Assembly (NCBI RefSeq): GCF_050589625.1
Contig: NZ_JBNGOP010000001.1
Location: 1-64,000, forward strand
Source: Pelagihabitans sp947500445
GTDB lineage: Bacteria > Bacteroidota > Bacteroidia > Flavobacteriales > Flavobacteriaceae
Length of the DNA: 64,000 nucleotides
Reading direction: 5' to 3'
Part shown: piece after piece, positions 19,901 through 28,779 of the stretch
Numbering within the stretch: the first letter of the stretch is position 1
Layout: each line of letters starts with the position of its first letter
Notes under the pieces: generated by a model
Database searches by the model: none
Seen by the model: only the letters and a program-made list of their open reading frames with translations
What the model was told of the DNA's origin: nothing
Translations under genes and position numbers: made by a program

Positions 19901-22900
19901 GGTGTATAGTATAATTGCCAGGCCCTTCAAGAACAATGACCTCAAGGGTTGCCGGATCGGTGCCGCTTCCCGTGGCATCACAAGTAAGTGGCTTTGTAAG
20001 TGCAAAATCAAAAGTCAGGTTACTTGGTGGATCGATATCCCTTTGCACCGTCAACTCACAACCATTGGCATCACGAACGATAACCGTTGCGTCCTGTACA
20101 CTACCATTATCGATTACCTCAAAGGTATTGGTGGATTGAAAGGAAGTACCGTCATAGGTGGGATCCCCAGCGATCAATAGACTGTAGCTATATGGTGCGG
20201 TACCCGTTGGCGTACCAGAACCATCCAAATTACTGTCGGTAAATACGGTTATTGTAGTCGTATTAAAGGTACTGTTACTGGTATCACAAGCGTAGGGGGA
20301 TGCCTCCCAATCCATACTTAATGAAGTGGTGGGTTCAGGAACCACTACCGTTCGTCTTGCGGATTCACAGCTGAATTCTGAACTTATCCCAACTTGATAG
20401 GCTCCCGGTGAAAGGTCTTCGAATAAATCTTCTACTTGAGAGGTAATTAGTATACCTCCAGCATTGTAAAGGTTGTAGGTAAACGGACCGTCGACCGCGG
20501 AAGCGGGATCTATGGTGACCAAAATGCTACCATCGGTCCCACTACCACCAACACCACCGTTACATGAAACTGTAGTTTCAACGGTTGTATCGATTACCGG
20601 TGTGGTCAAAGTAGCGACTTCCACGGTAGCGGTATCGGTACAATTAGGAGTGGTATTGGACCCTAGATCCTCCACCTCAATATCATAATTGCCCGGGGCG
20701 ATACCTGTAAAAATATAATCGGGGCCGGCGTCTACTGGAGGAAAGGGTATTCCCCCTTGCGATAAGGTATACCTAAAATTACCGCTACCGCCATCGGTAT
20801 TTACTAAAATACGACCACTTGCATTATCACAGGAGGGTTCGGACCCTGCGCTCAAATCGATAGAGAAAAAGTCGAAAACCTCCGCTATTACAGTACCCTC
20901 ACAACCATTTCCATCCCTTACGGTAATGACATAGGTACCTGGGTTGGCAACAGTAAAGTTAGGGCTGGTCTGAAATCCGTTTCCACCAATATCGTATTCA
21001 AAGGTCGTTTCCGGTGCGGGACCTGTTGTAAGTGGAGCGGTTACGTTTATGCTGTATGATGACACGGCAACACATTGGTTGATTACATCAATGGTAGGTG
21101 TACCGACGCCCCCTTCCGTATCGATAACCACATCTTCCAAAACGGAACCGCAAGTACGACCGGTAGCACTATCTTGAATATATACATCATAGGTGCCGGG
21201 CGCAAGATCATAAGAGGTATCGGTACTGTAGGCTCCTGCACCGGGTGCTGGATCGTTGGCCGTAACAATTGCAAAAGTATATGCGGGCGTACCCCCGATA
21301 CCACGAACTACCAAGCGACCTAAAGGATCCGTACAACTGGCGCTGCTATTGACATCGATAGCCACAGTCGGAATATCCTGAATCACCGTTGCTACCGCGC
21401 CACCATCACAGTCGCTCGTAAGGTCTTCCACCAATACCTGATAATTGCCCGGAGGGAGGTTATTGAAATCCGGAAAAGGACCTGCTGCGGGAACGGTGTT
21501 CGGGCCCGCTATAACAGCTCCGGTATCGGTATTTACCAAAGTCACCTCAACAGTGGCACCACTGGCGCCGGATACGGTATAGGATACCGTTCCATTTCCA
21601 CTGATGTCACAAGAAGTTTCGGTTCCTGTTGCGGTCACTCCTAAGGATGGACCCGTAATTGGAGCTATTTCCTCTACATAACGACAACCGGAAGCGTTGA
21701 TGACCTCTACAAAATAGGTTACACCGGGTTGTATCTGCCCCGTAAAATCGTGTGTATCAACATCTACGTTCGGTGCGGTCAACGGACCACCCAACAAACC
21801 GATTTGATAAGGGGGATCGAGCGCCGGAAGCTCAACAATATCCACAATGTACACTGGATCCGTAGAACAGTCGGGAGGCGTAGTTGTGGTAACGGGAACC
21901 AGGTCCAAGTTTAAATCGTTGTCGATGATTACATTTTCACGGTCCTCACAACCCAAATCATCGGTTACCACAACGGTATAGGTACCTTCGGGAACATTTG
22001 GGAAATTGGCAGTTGTAGCCGGTGTTGGGCCTACGGTGGCAAAAACAGCTCCAGCGGCATCCAAAACCGTATACGTAAATGGCGCCGTACCATCGGTAAT
22101 TCCGGTGACATCTATTTCACCGAATGTTCCACCAGGGCTACAGGTTGCATCCGTAATGGCAACCGTGGCATCCAACGGAGGACCTGCCGGACCTATGGTA
22201 AATGGAACCGGCACAAAACATCCGCGGCTGTCCCTGACATAATAGGTATAATTGCCCGGAGCAAGATTTCCAAATATTGGCTGGCTACCGTAGTTTACAT
22301 TATCGGTACTGTACTCATAAGGAGGAATACCCACCGACGTATCGGGAACCAATTCCACAACCCCGGTATTGGGATCTCCACATCGAGGATCGGTAGGAAC
22401 GGCGGAGGCCACGATCGATTCGATCGGTGCGATTACCACTTCGTTAGTTTCAGTTGTACATGAGGCTCCGGAACCATCAGTGCCGGAATCGGAGACCCGA
22501 AATTGATACGTACCATCGTTTGGTGTATCAAAAACGAAGGAATTTCCAGTTATTGCCGTTGTGCCCGAATAAGGCGCACCGTTAAAACTTACTTCATAAT
22601 TTAAATAGGGTGTGTATCCATCGGAGATATTGACACGGATTCGGGCATCCCGAGTTCCGGTAAGCGTACATTCCAATTCCCTTACAATGGTAATGTTGGT
22701 GGTCAGCTGTGGCTCAATGGTGCGGGTAATCGATGCAGGACATTCGTTACCATCCCTTACCTCGATGGTGTACGTATCCGGAGCCAAACCACTAAAGGAC
22801 GGACTTGGTCCCCAAGGTCCTCCATTGATACGATACTCGTAAATACCATCACCACCTGTTGCCACCACGCTCAATGAAGCCGCGTCGGTACTATCGAAAC

Positions 22901-25553
22901 AGAAATCAGAGGTCCCCAAAGAAATCGTTGGAAACTCTAAAGCGGTAAATGTTTTTCCCGGGCTTGATGTTACCACACAACCCAGATTATCTTCCACACG
23001 CACGAAATAAGTTTCCGTAGTACTGGTAAGACCGGTAAAATTGGGGTTGCTCCTTGGTCCTGCGATAATCGAACCGTCGGCCCGTACAAGACTATATCGG
23101 TTACCGCCCCAACCACCGGAAGCATTGGCATTGATGGCCCCACGGTTATTGTTCTGACAGCTCATCTCGGTATAAATGGGATTTAACGAGAGTGGTGCGG
23201 AAGGCTCGGCAATCGTCAAAGTTGCCGAATCAACACAGTTCGTATCGTTATCCGTTACCGTAATCGTATAACTGCCTGCGGTAAGTCCCGTTAAACTGAT
23301 CAGGTTATCGGTCTGGTTGGTCACCACAGGATTAGCGTCAATTTGGTAGTTGTAAGTTCCAGCAAAACCATCAACGACAAAACGTCCCGTTCCGTTAGAT
23401 TCACCTACACAAATGACCTCTGAAAGGGTCTGTGCCGAAACGCGAATCGATGAAATATTATCAACGGTGTAGCTTTCCTCATAGGAGCAACCTTCATCAT
23501 CCGTAATCTGGAATACATAACTACCGACCGTAAGCCCTGCAAACGTATCGCTACCTCCGTTGTCAACAACGGATGGGGATATGATACTATAATTTACTAT
23601 AGGATTCGTCGACGTTGGTGTCAACTGTACAGTGGCAGAGTTCGTAGAACAATCCAGGGCAATCTCGGCAAAATCGATATCGGTGGGTTTGTCCAAAGCG
23701 GCGAATACCACTTGGCCCGCGTCGGCAACACATCCGTTTTGATCCCTGACCTGCGTATTATAAGTACCGATAGGCAGATTGCTAAATACTGTTTGACCAG
23801 CTACAAAACCCGAACCGATACTGTAGGAATATGGCCCTACCCCCCCAGTGGCGGGTGTAAAAGTAATTTCACCGCCGGTTTCATTCGCGCAGGAAGGGGT
23901 TGAATTACCGGTTGCCGTAGAGCTTATGGTCGAAGGAGTACCTACCGTTTCGATCCGTGGAGGATCATTTACCGGAGGGTCCGGATTGGGAAGTGTACAT
24001 ACAAAGGAGTCTTGCTCGTAGCGAACCACCATATTATACGGTCCTGGCGCCAAGTTGGCAAAAGTGGTACTATTTTGAAAAGTAGCACCACCATCGTTAC
24101 TAAAGGTTAGCGTATATCCATTACTGTTCACTACATTTGCCACAATACTACCATTGTTGGTGCTACCACAAGCCGCGTCCGTAACGGTATAATTTACGAC
24201 TGGAGCTGGAAGGTTTTCCACGTCAACAGCTGCGTCTTTAGTACAACCACCAGCATCCCTAACGATAATGTTGTAAGTACCAAAAGTAGAAACATCAAAT
24301 GTGACATTATCCGTAAAAGAACCTGTAAATGGTGCACCATCCACACTATAAGAATAGGGTGCGGTTCCACCACTCGCTTCCAAGAATACGGGAACAGAAG
24401 TGGCCCCACAACCAAAACTATCGGTGGCATAAGCTGCCGCATCAATAGGGGAAACACCATCTCCTATGGTAATCGGTACTGGACCACTTCCTTCATCAAT
24501 GGTATCGACCAAGGCTGTACAGCTACCGGCAGCCGAAACATCGACCATATAGGTACCTGGACCCAAATTACTCCATGTTTGCGTACTTCCTGCTTTTGGC
24601 CCTGCTGTATTAAAGGTAGAACCATCCTTGATTAATCGGAAACTATAAAATTCCGGGACATCAAAAATCTCTACCGAAATGCTACCAAACTCCCCATCAC
24701 AGGTGATATCGGTTCGGGATACCTCCACACGGATGTCCAATTCGTTAACGGTGACCGTGTTCGATGGAAAAATACAGGAACTTGCCGAAGCGCCGTCCAA
24801 TTTTGCATGTACTTGATAGGTACCGGGAGTTGTGATCGGAAAGTCAGGGTTTGCCTGATATCCAGTGTTATCCGCGGGATCTCCTATGGTATATACGTAA
24901 CCCGCAGGAAGATTGTTGATTTCTACCCTTCCAGGGTTTCCACAAATAATATCCGTCTTCACGAGGTTTGGACTAACGGGATTGGAAGTTACCCTAAAAT
25001 AGAACCATGCTCCACCGTTCACCCGAACCCGATACTCTCCTGCAACATCTGGATCACTGGCATCTAAAGGAAAACTGTTGCCCGTAAAAGTAGATCCACC
25101 AGTGGAAGGCCAACAACTCGGATCGATAACCGGGCAGTTGTCGGTACCGACCAAACTACAGCTTCCTAACTGTTGCTGCCACTCTACCGTTCCGGACTGC
25201 GATACCGTAACATTTCTATCATCATTGGTTCCACACAGAAAAAATTTGGCCATAAACGAGCCGTCTACGGAACAAAACACTTCTTCATCGGAATTTTGGA
25301 CAATGCTCATAAACATTGGAGCACTTGAAATACCGGTAGCCAAATCGGCACCGTTCCGGGCAGCCTTGTTGGACAAAATATCCAACGTACCTTGACTTAG
25401 GGTGCTTTTCTTTTTTTCGGAAGACTTATCTAAAGCGATGGCTTCTATGATACTGGTGTAAACAGCACTGTTCGCAATAGCGGAGGTACATACAACGGAA
25501 AGGGCCAGTAACACTGTGGCATACACAAGATGCCTTGTTTTTTTTGGGAGCAT
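16902..25553 (-). CDS. Giant SprB-like repeat surface protein with type B T9SS C-terminal domain
   Basis: A 2883-residue protein. Residues about 1-28 are a signal peptide. After an N-terminal region of about 170 residues come about 30 tandem beta-sandwich units of roughly 85-90 residues, each ending in a variant of GTYxVxVxDxxGC (examples: GTYNTQVRDQNGC, GTYTVVVTDDLGC, GTYVITVRDGNGC). This is the SprB-repeat pattern, with conserved Cys suggesting disulfides. The last about 90 residues, beginning IPNFFTPNNDLENDEW and ending with YWYVVNQNGQDNTQFVGHF, are the gliding-motility-associated type B sorting domain recognised by the type IX secretion system. A surface adhesin or gliding filament role follows from family knowledge. 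Unlike sprB loci, no SprF/PorP-family gene follows; a terminator does. Divergent from the dehydrogenase gene. Confidence 0.9.
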   Translation of the reverse strand: MLPKKTRHLVYATVLLALSVVCTSAIANSAVYTSIIEAIALDKSSEKKKSTLSQGTLDILSNKAARNGADLATGISSAPMFMSIVQNSDEEVFCSVDGSFMAKFFLCGTNDDRNVTVSQSGTVEWQQQLGSCSLVGTDNCPVIDPSCWPSTGGSTFTGNSFPLDASDPDVAGEYRVRVNGGAWFYFRVTSNPVSPNLVKTDIICGNPGRVEINNLPAGYVYTIGDPADNTGYQANPDFPITTPGTYQVHAKLDGASASSCIFPSNTVTVNELDIRVEVSRTDITCDGEFGSISVEIFDVPEFYSFRLIKDGSTFNTAGPKAGSTQTWSNLGPGTYMVDVSAAGSCTALVDTIDEGSGPVPITIGDGVSPIDAAAYATDSFGCGATSVPVFLEASGGTAPYSYSVDGAPFTGSFTDNVTFDVSTFGTYNIIVRDAGGCTKDAAVDVENLPAPVVNYTVTDAACGSTNNGSIVANVVNSNGYTLTFSNDGGATFQNSTTFANLAPGPYNMVVRYEQDSFVCTLPNPDPPVNDPPRIETVGTPSTISSTATGNSTPSCANETGGEITFTPATGGVGPYSYSIGSGFVAGQTVFSNLPIGTYNTQVRDQNGCVADAGQVVFAALDKPTDIDFAEIALDCSTNSATVQLTPTSTNPIVNYSIISPSVVDNGGSDTFAGLTVGSYVFQITDDEGCSYEESYTVDNISSIRVSAQTLSEVICVGESNGTGRFVVDGFAGTYNYQIDANPVVTNQTDNLISLTGLTAGSYTITVTDNDTNCVDSATLTIAEPSAPLSLNPIYTEMSCQNNNRGAINANASGGWGGNRYSLVRADGSIIAGPRSNPNFTGLTSTTETYFVRVEDNLGCVVTSSPGKTFTALEFPTISLGTSDFCFDSTDAASLSVVATGGDGIYEYRINGGPWGPSPSFSGLAPDTYTIEVRDGNECPASITRTIEPQLTTNITIVRELECTLTGTRDARIRVNISDGYTPYLNYEVSFNGAPYSGTTAITGNSFVFDTPNDGTYQFRVSDSGTDGSGASCTTETNEVVIAPIESIVASAVPTDPRCGDPNTGVVELVPDTSVGIPPYEYSTDNVNYGSQPIFGNLAPGNYTYYVRDSRGCFVPVPFTIGPAGPPLDATVAITDATCSPGGTFGEIDVTGITDGTAPFTYTVLDAAGAVFATVGPTPATTANFPNVPEGTYTVVVTDDLGCEDRENVIIDNDLNLDLVPVTTTTPPDCSTDPVYIVDIVELPALDPPYQIGLLGGPLTAPNVDVDTHDFTGQIQPGVTYFVEVINASGCRYVEEIAPITGPSLGVTATGTETSCDISGNGTVSYTVSGASGATVEVTLVNTDTGAVIAGPNTVPAAGPFPDFNNLPPGNYQVLVEDLTSDCDGGAVATVIQDIPTVAIDVNSSASCTDPLGRLVVRGIGGTPAYTFAIVTANDPAPGAGAYSTDTSYDLAPGTYDVYIQDSATGRTCGSVLEDVVIDTEGGVGTPTIDVINQCVAVSSYSINVTAPLTTGPAPETTFEYDIGGNGFQTSPNFTVANPGTYVITVRDGNGCEGTVIAEVFDFFSIDLSAGSEPSCDNASGRILVNTDGGSGNFRYTLSQGGIPFPPVDAGPDYIFTGIAPGNYDIEVEDLGSNTTPNCTDTATVEVATLTTPVIDTTVETTVSCNGGVGGSGTDGSILVTIDPASAVDGPFTYNLYNAGGILITSQVEDLFEDLSPGAYQVGISSEFSCESARRTVVVPEPTTSLSMDWEASPYACDTSNSTFNTTTITVFTDSNLDGSGTPTGTAPYSYSLLIAGDPTYDGTSFQSTNTFEVIDNGSVQDATVIVRDANGCELTVQRDIDPPSNLTFDFALTKPLTCDATGSGTDPATLEVIVLEGPGNYTIHLLPFSTGVSFSTGGTDRATFPLSTPGDYIFAVSDDSNGGCFYVTQPYTLDDFNDIEAVIAEVTPVTCYLGTDGVISLEVNNYVGRYRAEVFTVDAAGVETTTGRVEDFDTAAPINTPELIDNVPGGNLVVRVEALDSPFCDTRSNIVTVRQPNEALTIDARQTASVTCFIPGRGEITATNEGGWGNYVYRLEMFNITSGAFEAYVPYDSFGPDNRFIGLSEGRYRVFVEDDRGCPIDQEVTLDLPTAITADIEVVQPLLCPGDNNGVIRAFNVTGGEDDNGDGEEYLYQLNRIDNDGNTIGDPDALQESPVFSNLSAGNYSITIFDGWDCNGVTLVETIQDPEPLRVDIAEVTPPGCGDSAALRLTVESHVVGSGMDYSYRRLGDTGPFTDFRAAGDTSPDVNSVVITIPDVTTDPSPYRYEVQNSNGCPPVPSPELVMEKALPLVLIPDLVDANIKCEGEATGIIRTQGYNAIGQYRYTLVNNDLGSNVDSPTGPYNDPAIPTPADIVQGTNDTGIFRNLGPGIYWVYGQSGACSAITEQIEILPKDPLVVLRAEPAPISCFGLEDGTITIEAEGGTGTIRFSISETLSEFYEGTDPANPNLIVFRDLPPGDYEVNIVDELGCTQRRDVTVPDVEELVVSDPIVTDEICLGANDGTINIPIDGGTPLIDALGVEYYEIKIEKVFPDNEESDTTPYFDYYPGEVLTDNQGTAFITEHEYLISVRDANGCPDFGAFRIESGVLLDHFIDPQYSCSGNVPNSSVSVEMIDESVLPRVTFYLEDINAIAPEILLLPEDQQNAERRLLATGERAWSNLPPGSYQVYLFHENGCSELSEVFEIEMYENLEVVLETTGPNQVTATATGGFGTYEYFFQGVSQGTDNIFLSNEDASVTVRVVDELGCEVSAAIEFTFTGMLEIPNFFTPNNDLENDEWEIGNREFFPNIEVKIYDRYGRVVAILDQVKNWDGTYEGKELPSGDYWYVVNQNGQDNTQFVGHFTLYR
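17200..25000 (-). repeat. Tandem SprB-type coding repeats (about 30 units)
   Basis: Within the giant protein gene the units repeat every 250-270 bp. They are diverged at DNA level and recognisable mainly as protein: a TxPxCxxxxxG-like opening, a central YxYSL or YEYRI strand, and the GxYxVxVxDxxGC close. Divergence between units argues for an old array under structural constraint rather than recent slippage. Confidence 0.75.
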
Positions 25554-25689
25554 AGGTTAAGTTTCTTTGGTAAGAACACAGGAGCTTTGGGATCTCGGAG
25601 TATTCTTTAGCGTAATTGTTTAAACTTATAAAATCTCTTTATATTTAGGCGTTTCAGCCACCTTAGTAATATTCATCTAACGTAATATT

Positions 25690-26811
25690 GTGAAAAATAG
25701 TGTACTCTTTGTTTTGACCCTTCTTGCAACTATTCAAGCAAAAGCATATCAATTACCTGAAAATGAATTGATTACACCTGAAAATCCACCATTCACCGCA
25801 ACCCTAATAATCGATGAACTGCACAATCCGTGGGGTATGGCGTTTTTGCCCGACAAAACGATACTTGTTACCGAAAAATCCGGAAAATTGATACACTGGA
25901 AATCTGATTCAAAAACATTCATTACAAACCTGCCGAAAGTATATAACCGAGGGCAGGGAGGGCTGATGGACATTGCCGTTCATCCCGATTATACTACCAA
26001 TGGCTGGATCTATTTTACCTATGCCAGTACCGAAGGGAAAGCCAAAGGTGGCCATACCGCGCTCATGCGGGCCAGGATCGAAAACAATGCCTTAATCGAT
26101 AAGGAGCTGCTATACAAGGCCGCACCGAACACTACAAAGGGACAACATTTTGGTTCCCGAATCGCTTTCGACGATCAGGGCCATCTCTATTTCACCATCG
26201 GCGAACGGGGCGCCCGCGACGAAAATCCACAATCGTTACAAAGGGACGGGGGCAAAGTATACCGGTTGAACGACGACGGTAGCATTCCCGACGACAATCC
26301 GTTCGTTGACAATACGACCGCCAAATCGGCCATTTACAGTTACGGTCACCGAAATCCACAAGGTTTGGTAAAACACCCGCGAACGGGAAAACTATGGAGC
26401 CATGAGCACGGGCCACGTGGTGGGGACGAAATCAATATTCTTAAGGCAGGCGCCAACTATGGATGGCCGTTGGTAACCTATGGGATCAATTATGACGGGA
26501 CGGCCATTACCCCCTATACCGAAAAAAAAGGCTTGGAACCGCCATTGCATTATTGGGTACCGAGCATTGCCCCTAGTGGCATGGCCTTCGTTTCCACCGA
26601 TACCTACGCCGGATATGGCGGAAGTCTATTGGTCGGCTCCTTGGCATTTCAATATCTGGAACGGCTTGTTATCGAGAACAGGCAAGTGGTAAGACGCGAA
26701 AAACTGCTGGATGGCCTGGGTCGCGTTCGGAACGTTAAAGAAGGGCCCGACGGGTATCTTTATGTCGGTGTTGAAGGGAAAGGCATCTACAAGCTAACTC
26801 CCAAAAAATGA
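25690..26811 (+). CDS. Secreted PQQ-dependent sugar dehydrogenase family protein
   Basis: A 373-residue protein of the soluble aldose dehydrogenase / GSDH family (Asd/YliI-like six-bladed propeller). It begins with a GTG codon and a signal peptide ending QAKAYQ, so it acts in the periplasm or outside. Family blocks are NPWGMAFLPD, GQGGLMDIAVHPDY, YSYGHRNPQGL, EHGPRGGDEINI and NYGWP. The His in the second block corresponds to the catalytic base, and the Arg/Asn cluster binds PQQ and calcium in characterised relatives. Membership is clear; real substrate and use of PQQ are inferred. It stands alone, divergent from the giant protein gene and convergent with murQ. Confidence 0.85.
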   Translation: MKNSVLFVLTLLATIQAKAYQLPENELITPENPPFTATLIIDELHNPWGMAFLPDKTILVTEKSGKLIHWKSDSKTFITNLPKVYNRGQGGLMDIAVHPDYTTNGWIYFTYASTEGKAKGGHTALMRARIENNALIDKELLYKAAPNTTKGQHFGSRIAFDDQGHLYFTIGERGARDENPQSLQRDGGKVYRLNDDGSIPDDNPFVDNTTAKSAIYSYGHRNPQGLVKHPRTGKLWSHEHGPRGGDEINILKAGANYGWPLVTYGINYDGTAITPYTEKKGLEPPLHYWVPSIAPSGMAFVSTDTYAGYGGSLLVGSLAFQYLERLVIENRQVVRREKLLDGLGRVRNVKEGPDGYLYVGVEGKGIYKLTPKK

Positions 26812-26907
26812 GGGTATTGCCAAACACCACTATCAGGGTTTCTACAGCTATTCAAGGAAGGAAATTGAATCGATTTTACAAAGTTCGATAAGAAAAACAC
26901 CACAAAA

Positions 26908-27717
26908 CTAACGCCCTGCGTCCAACGCTTTTTTTACCGACCCGTGTTTTTTGAGGAGCGCCTCCGCCGTCTCATAACCTACCCCGAGCCCCTCCATAAC
27001 GTAGCGCGTACCGCGATCTACCAACTTGTCGTTGCTCAGTTGCATGTTGACCATTTTATTCCCTTTTACACGCCCGATACGGATCATTAGGGCCGTCGAA
27101 ATCATATTCAATACCAGTTTTTGCGATGTTCCACTTTTCATTCGCGTACTACCGGTAACGAACTCGGGACCCACATTGACTTCAATAGCGATGGTAGCTA
27201 CCTTGGACAACGGTGATCCGGGATTATTGGTAATACCACCGGTCAAAAGCCCATTGGCGTTGGCATCGGCCAACCCTCCCAAAACGTAAGGCGTGGTTCC
27301 CGAAGCGGCAATACCGACAACCACATCGTTGCTATTGATATCGCGTGCCTTTAGATCCAACCAAGCTTGGGTTCGATCGTCCTCCGCGTTTTCTACCGCT
27401 TTACGAATGGCGCCATCGCCTCCGGCGATCAATCCTACAACACGGTCGTGGGGCATTCCAAAAGTGGGGGGTATTTCCGAAGCGTCCAAAATTCCTAGGC
27501 GACCACTGGTCCCCGCGCCGATATAAAACAAACGCCCTCCTTTTTGGAAACGTTCCGCCAAAGCATCGACCAAACGGGTTATTTCGGGAATAACGTTATT
27601 TACCGCTTGCGCTACCTTTTGATCTTCTTGGTTCATGGCCGCCAGAAGCGTAGCCGTGTCCATTGTTTCCAAATGTTCATGATTGGAAGGTGTCTCGGTA
27701 ATCTTTATATAGTCCAT
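26908..27717 (-). CDS. murQ: N-acetylmuramic acid 6-phosphate etherase
   Basis: A 269-residue cytoplasmic SIS-domain lyase that removes the lactyl ether from MurNAc-6-phosphate to give GlcNAc-6-phosphate. Blocks: FYIGAGTSGRLGILDASEIPPTFG (about residues 64-87, seen as two consecutive motifs) with the catalytic Glu of DASE, GITNNPGSPLSK, and VGPEFVTGSTRMKSGTSQK. Slightly shorter than the E. coli enzyme (about 298) because the C-terminal tail is short. It lies downstream of the DeoR regulator on the same strand, 98 bp away. Its product feeds the NagB-type enzyme encoded divergently, and its substrate comes from AnmK in the same locus, so the pathway assignment is well supported by context. Confidence 0.93.
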   Translation of the reverse strand: MDYIKITETPSNHEHLETMDTATLLAAMNQEDQKVAQAVNNVIPEITRLVDALAERFQKGGRLFYIGAGTSGRLGILDASEIPPTFGMPHDRVVGLIAGGDGAIRKAVENAEDDRTQAWLDLKARDINSNDVVVGIAASGTTPYVLGGLADANANGLLTGGITNNPGSPLSKVATIAIEVNVGPEFVTGSTRMKSGTSQKLVLNMISTALMIRIGRVKGNKMVNMQLSNDKLVDRGTRYVMEGLGVGYETAEALLKKHGSVKKALDAGR

Positions 27718-27815
27718 TTATGTTTCGTCAATTTTAAATCCCGGGCGAAAAAGTAATACATTATTTAAAAATCACCATGGAATTTCGAGAAATGTATTGT
27801 TTAAGGCAAATATTG

Positions 27816-28568
27816 TTATAACAACCGAATGTCATGGTTCCTAAATAGGTTCAGCAGATTATTGTTGGGGTCCAACTCGGTGATCATGGTGTTTATCATG
27901 TTGATATCGCAGGTCCTATATCGGTGTTGGGAGTTCAGTTTCTCCGATATGCACAGTAACACCGTTTTTTTTGACGCCTTGATGACCGCCTTTTTTAATT
28001 GTACGATCTCCCAGTCGAACTCCGTAAGCCCGTGAAGGGAATCTACATACCCGGTTCCGGTAAAACAGTAGTCGACCATTATCTCGGACAATTGCTGTAC
28101 CGTTTGGGCACCCATGGCGATCTGGGAATCGGCCGACAACTGCCCCCCGATAAAAATAACCGTTACATTAGGCTTTCGCAGCAACTCAATAGCCACGGGC
28201 AAGCTGATGGTAAAGCAGGTCAATTTCATATCCAAGGGAAGCATCCGCGCCATTTCCAAACAGGTAGTGCCGCCATTGATAAAAATGACGCTCCCTTCTT
28301 TGAGAAGACTTATGGCCTTCTCGGCGATAATTGTTTTTTCAGCAAGCGCATATACGTTCTCGTTGGTCCTTCGCTGACCGGTAAAGCCCATAGAAATGGC
28401 ACCACCATGTACTTTTCGTAATTTCTGCGCTCCGTCGAGCTCCTTCACATCACGCCGAACAGTATCGATGGAGACGTCCAATGATTCGGCAATATCGCTT
28501 AGCAATACCCGATTGTGCAATGCCACCTCGTTCAAAATTACCCGTTGCCGTTCTTCTTTTAACATCAA
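27816..28568 (-). CDS. DeoR-family transcriptional regulator of the amino-sugar recycling locus
   Basis: A 250-residue DeoR/GlpR-type regulator. Residues 1-58 are the winged helix-turn-helix with SDIAESLDVSIDTVRRDV, the family recognition signature. The remainder is the sugar-phosphate-sensing DeoRC domain containing FINGGTTCLEMARML, which binds a phosphorylated sugar. It lies between murQ (same strand) and the divergent nagB-like gene, so it probably senses GlcNAc-6-P, GlcN-6-P or MurNAc-6-P and represses both sides. Repeated AAAAACG boxes in the divergent region are candidate operators. Ligand and sign of regulation are inferred. Confidence 0.88.
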   Translation of the reverse strand: MMLKEERQRVILNEVALHNRVLLSDIAESLDVSIDTVRRDVKELDGAQKLRKVHGGAISMGFTGQRRTNENVYALAEKTIIAEKAISLLKEGSVIFINGGTTCLEMARMLPLDMKLTCFTISLPVAIELLRKPNVTVIFIGGQLSADSQIAMGAQTVQQLSEIMVDYCFTGTGYVDSLHGLTEFDWEIVQLKKAVIKASKKTVLLCISEKLNSQHRYRTCDINMINTMITELDPNNNLLNLFRNHDIRLL

Positions 28569-28588
28569 TTATCACGCTTTAACAAGGG

Positions 28589-28596
28589 CAAATATA
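28589..28596 (-). promoter_or_regulatory. Candidate -7 promoter box of the DeoR-family gene
   Basis: Minus-strand TATATTTG matches the Bacteroidetes TAnnTTTG -7 consensus and lies 20 bp before the start codon at 28568, implying a leader of about 15 bases. A TTTG lies upstream at 28608-28611, but its 11-bp spacing is too short for a normal -33 element. Confidence 0.45.
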
Positions 28597-28613
28597 GAAA
28601 ATTAAATCAAATG

Positions 28614-28772
28614 CGTTTTTTTGCCGCTTATCAGGCTAAAAAATAACTATATCATTTAAAAACGGCATTAAAAAGCAAAAATAACAGCACAAAACCGCAA
28701 AATTGATTTATTTGTGTATCTTTGGTCAGTTTGCAAAAACGCGTATCGCATTAAAATCAACGTCCAAAAACG
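28614..28772. promoter_or_regulatory. Four AAAAACG boxes between deoR and nagB, candidate regulator sites
   Basis: The divergent region has AAAAACG at 28658-28664, 28735-28741 and 28766-28772 on the plus strand and its inverse at 28614-28620. Two of them extend into the longer shared pattern AAAAACGnnn...GCATTAAAA. DeoR-family proteins often bind clusters of short A/T-flanked direct or inverted repeats. The clustering around both starts is directly visible; the link to the regulator is inference. Confidence 0.35.
28717..28724 (+). promoter_or_regulatory. Candidate -7 promoter box of the nagB-like gene
   Basis: TATCTTTG fits the TAnnTTTG consensus. It lies 56 bp before the ATG at 28780 and between two AAAAACG boxes. 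No convincing -33 TTTG is found at the usual distance. Confidence 0.4.
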
Positions 28773-28779
28773 CACGAAA

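Noticed and set aside
17200..25000. Regular repeats as a CRISPR array
   Set aside because: The periodicity is coding, about 260 bp, and the units are degenerate at DNA level.
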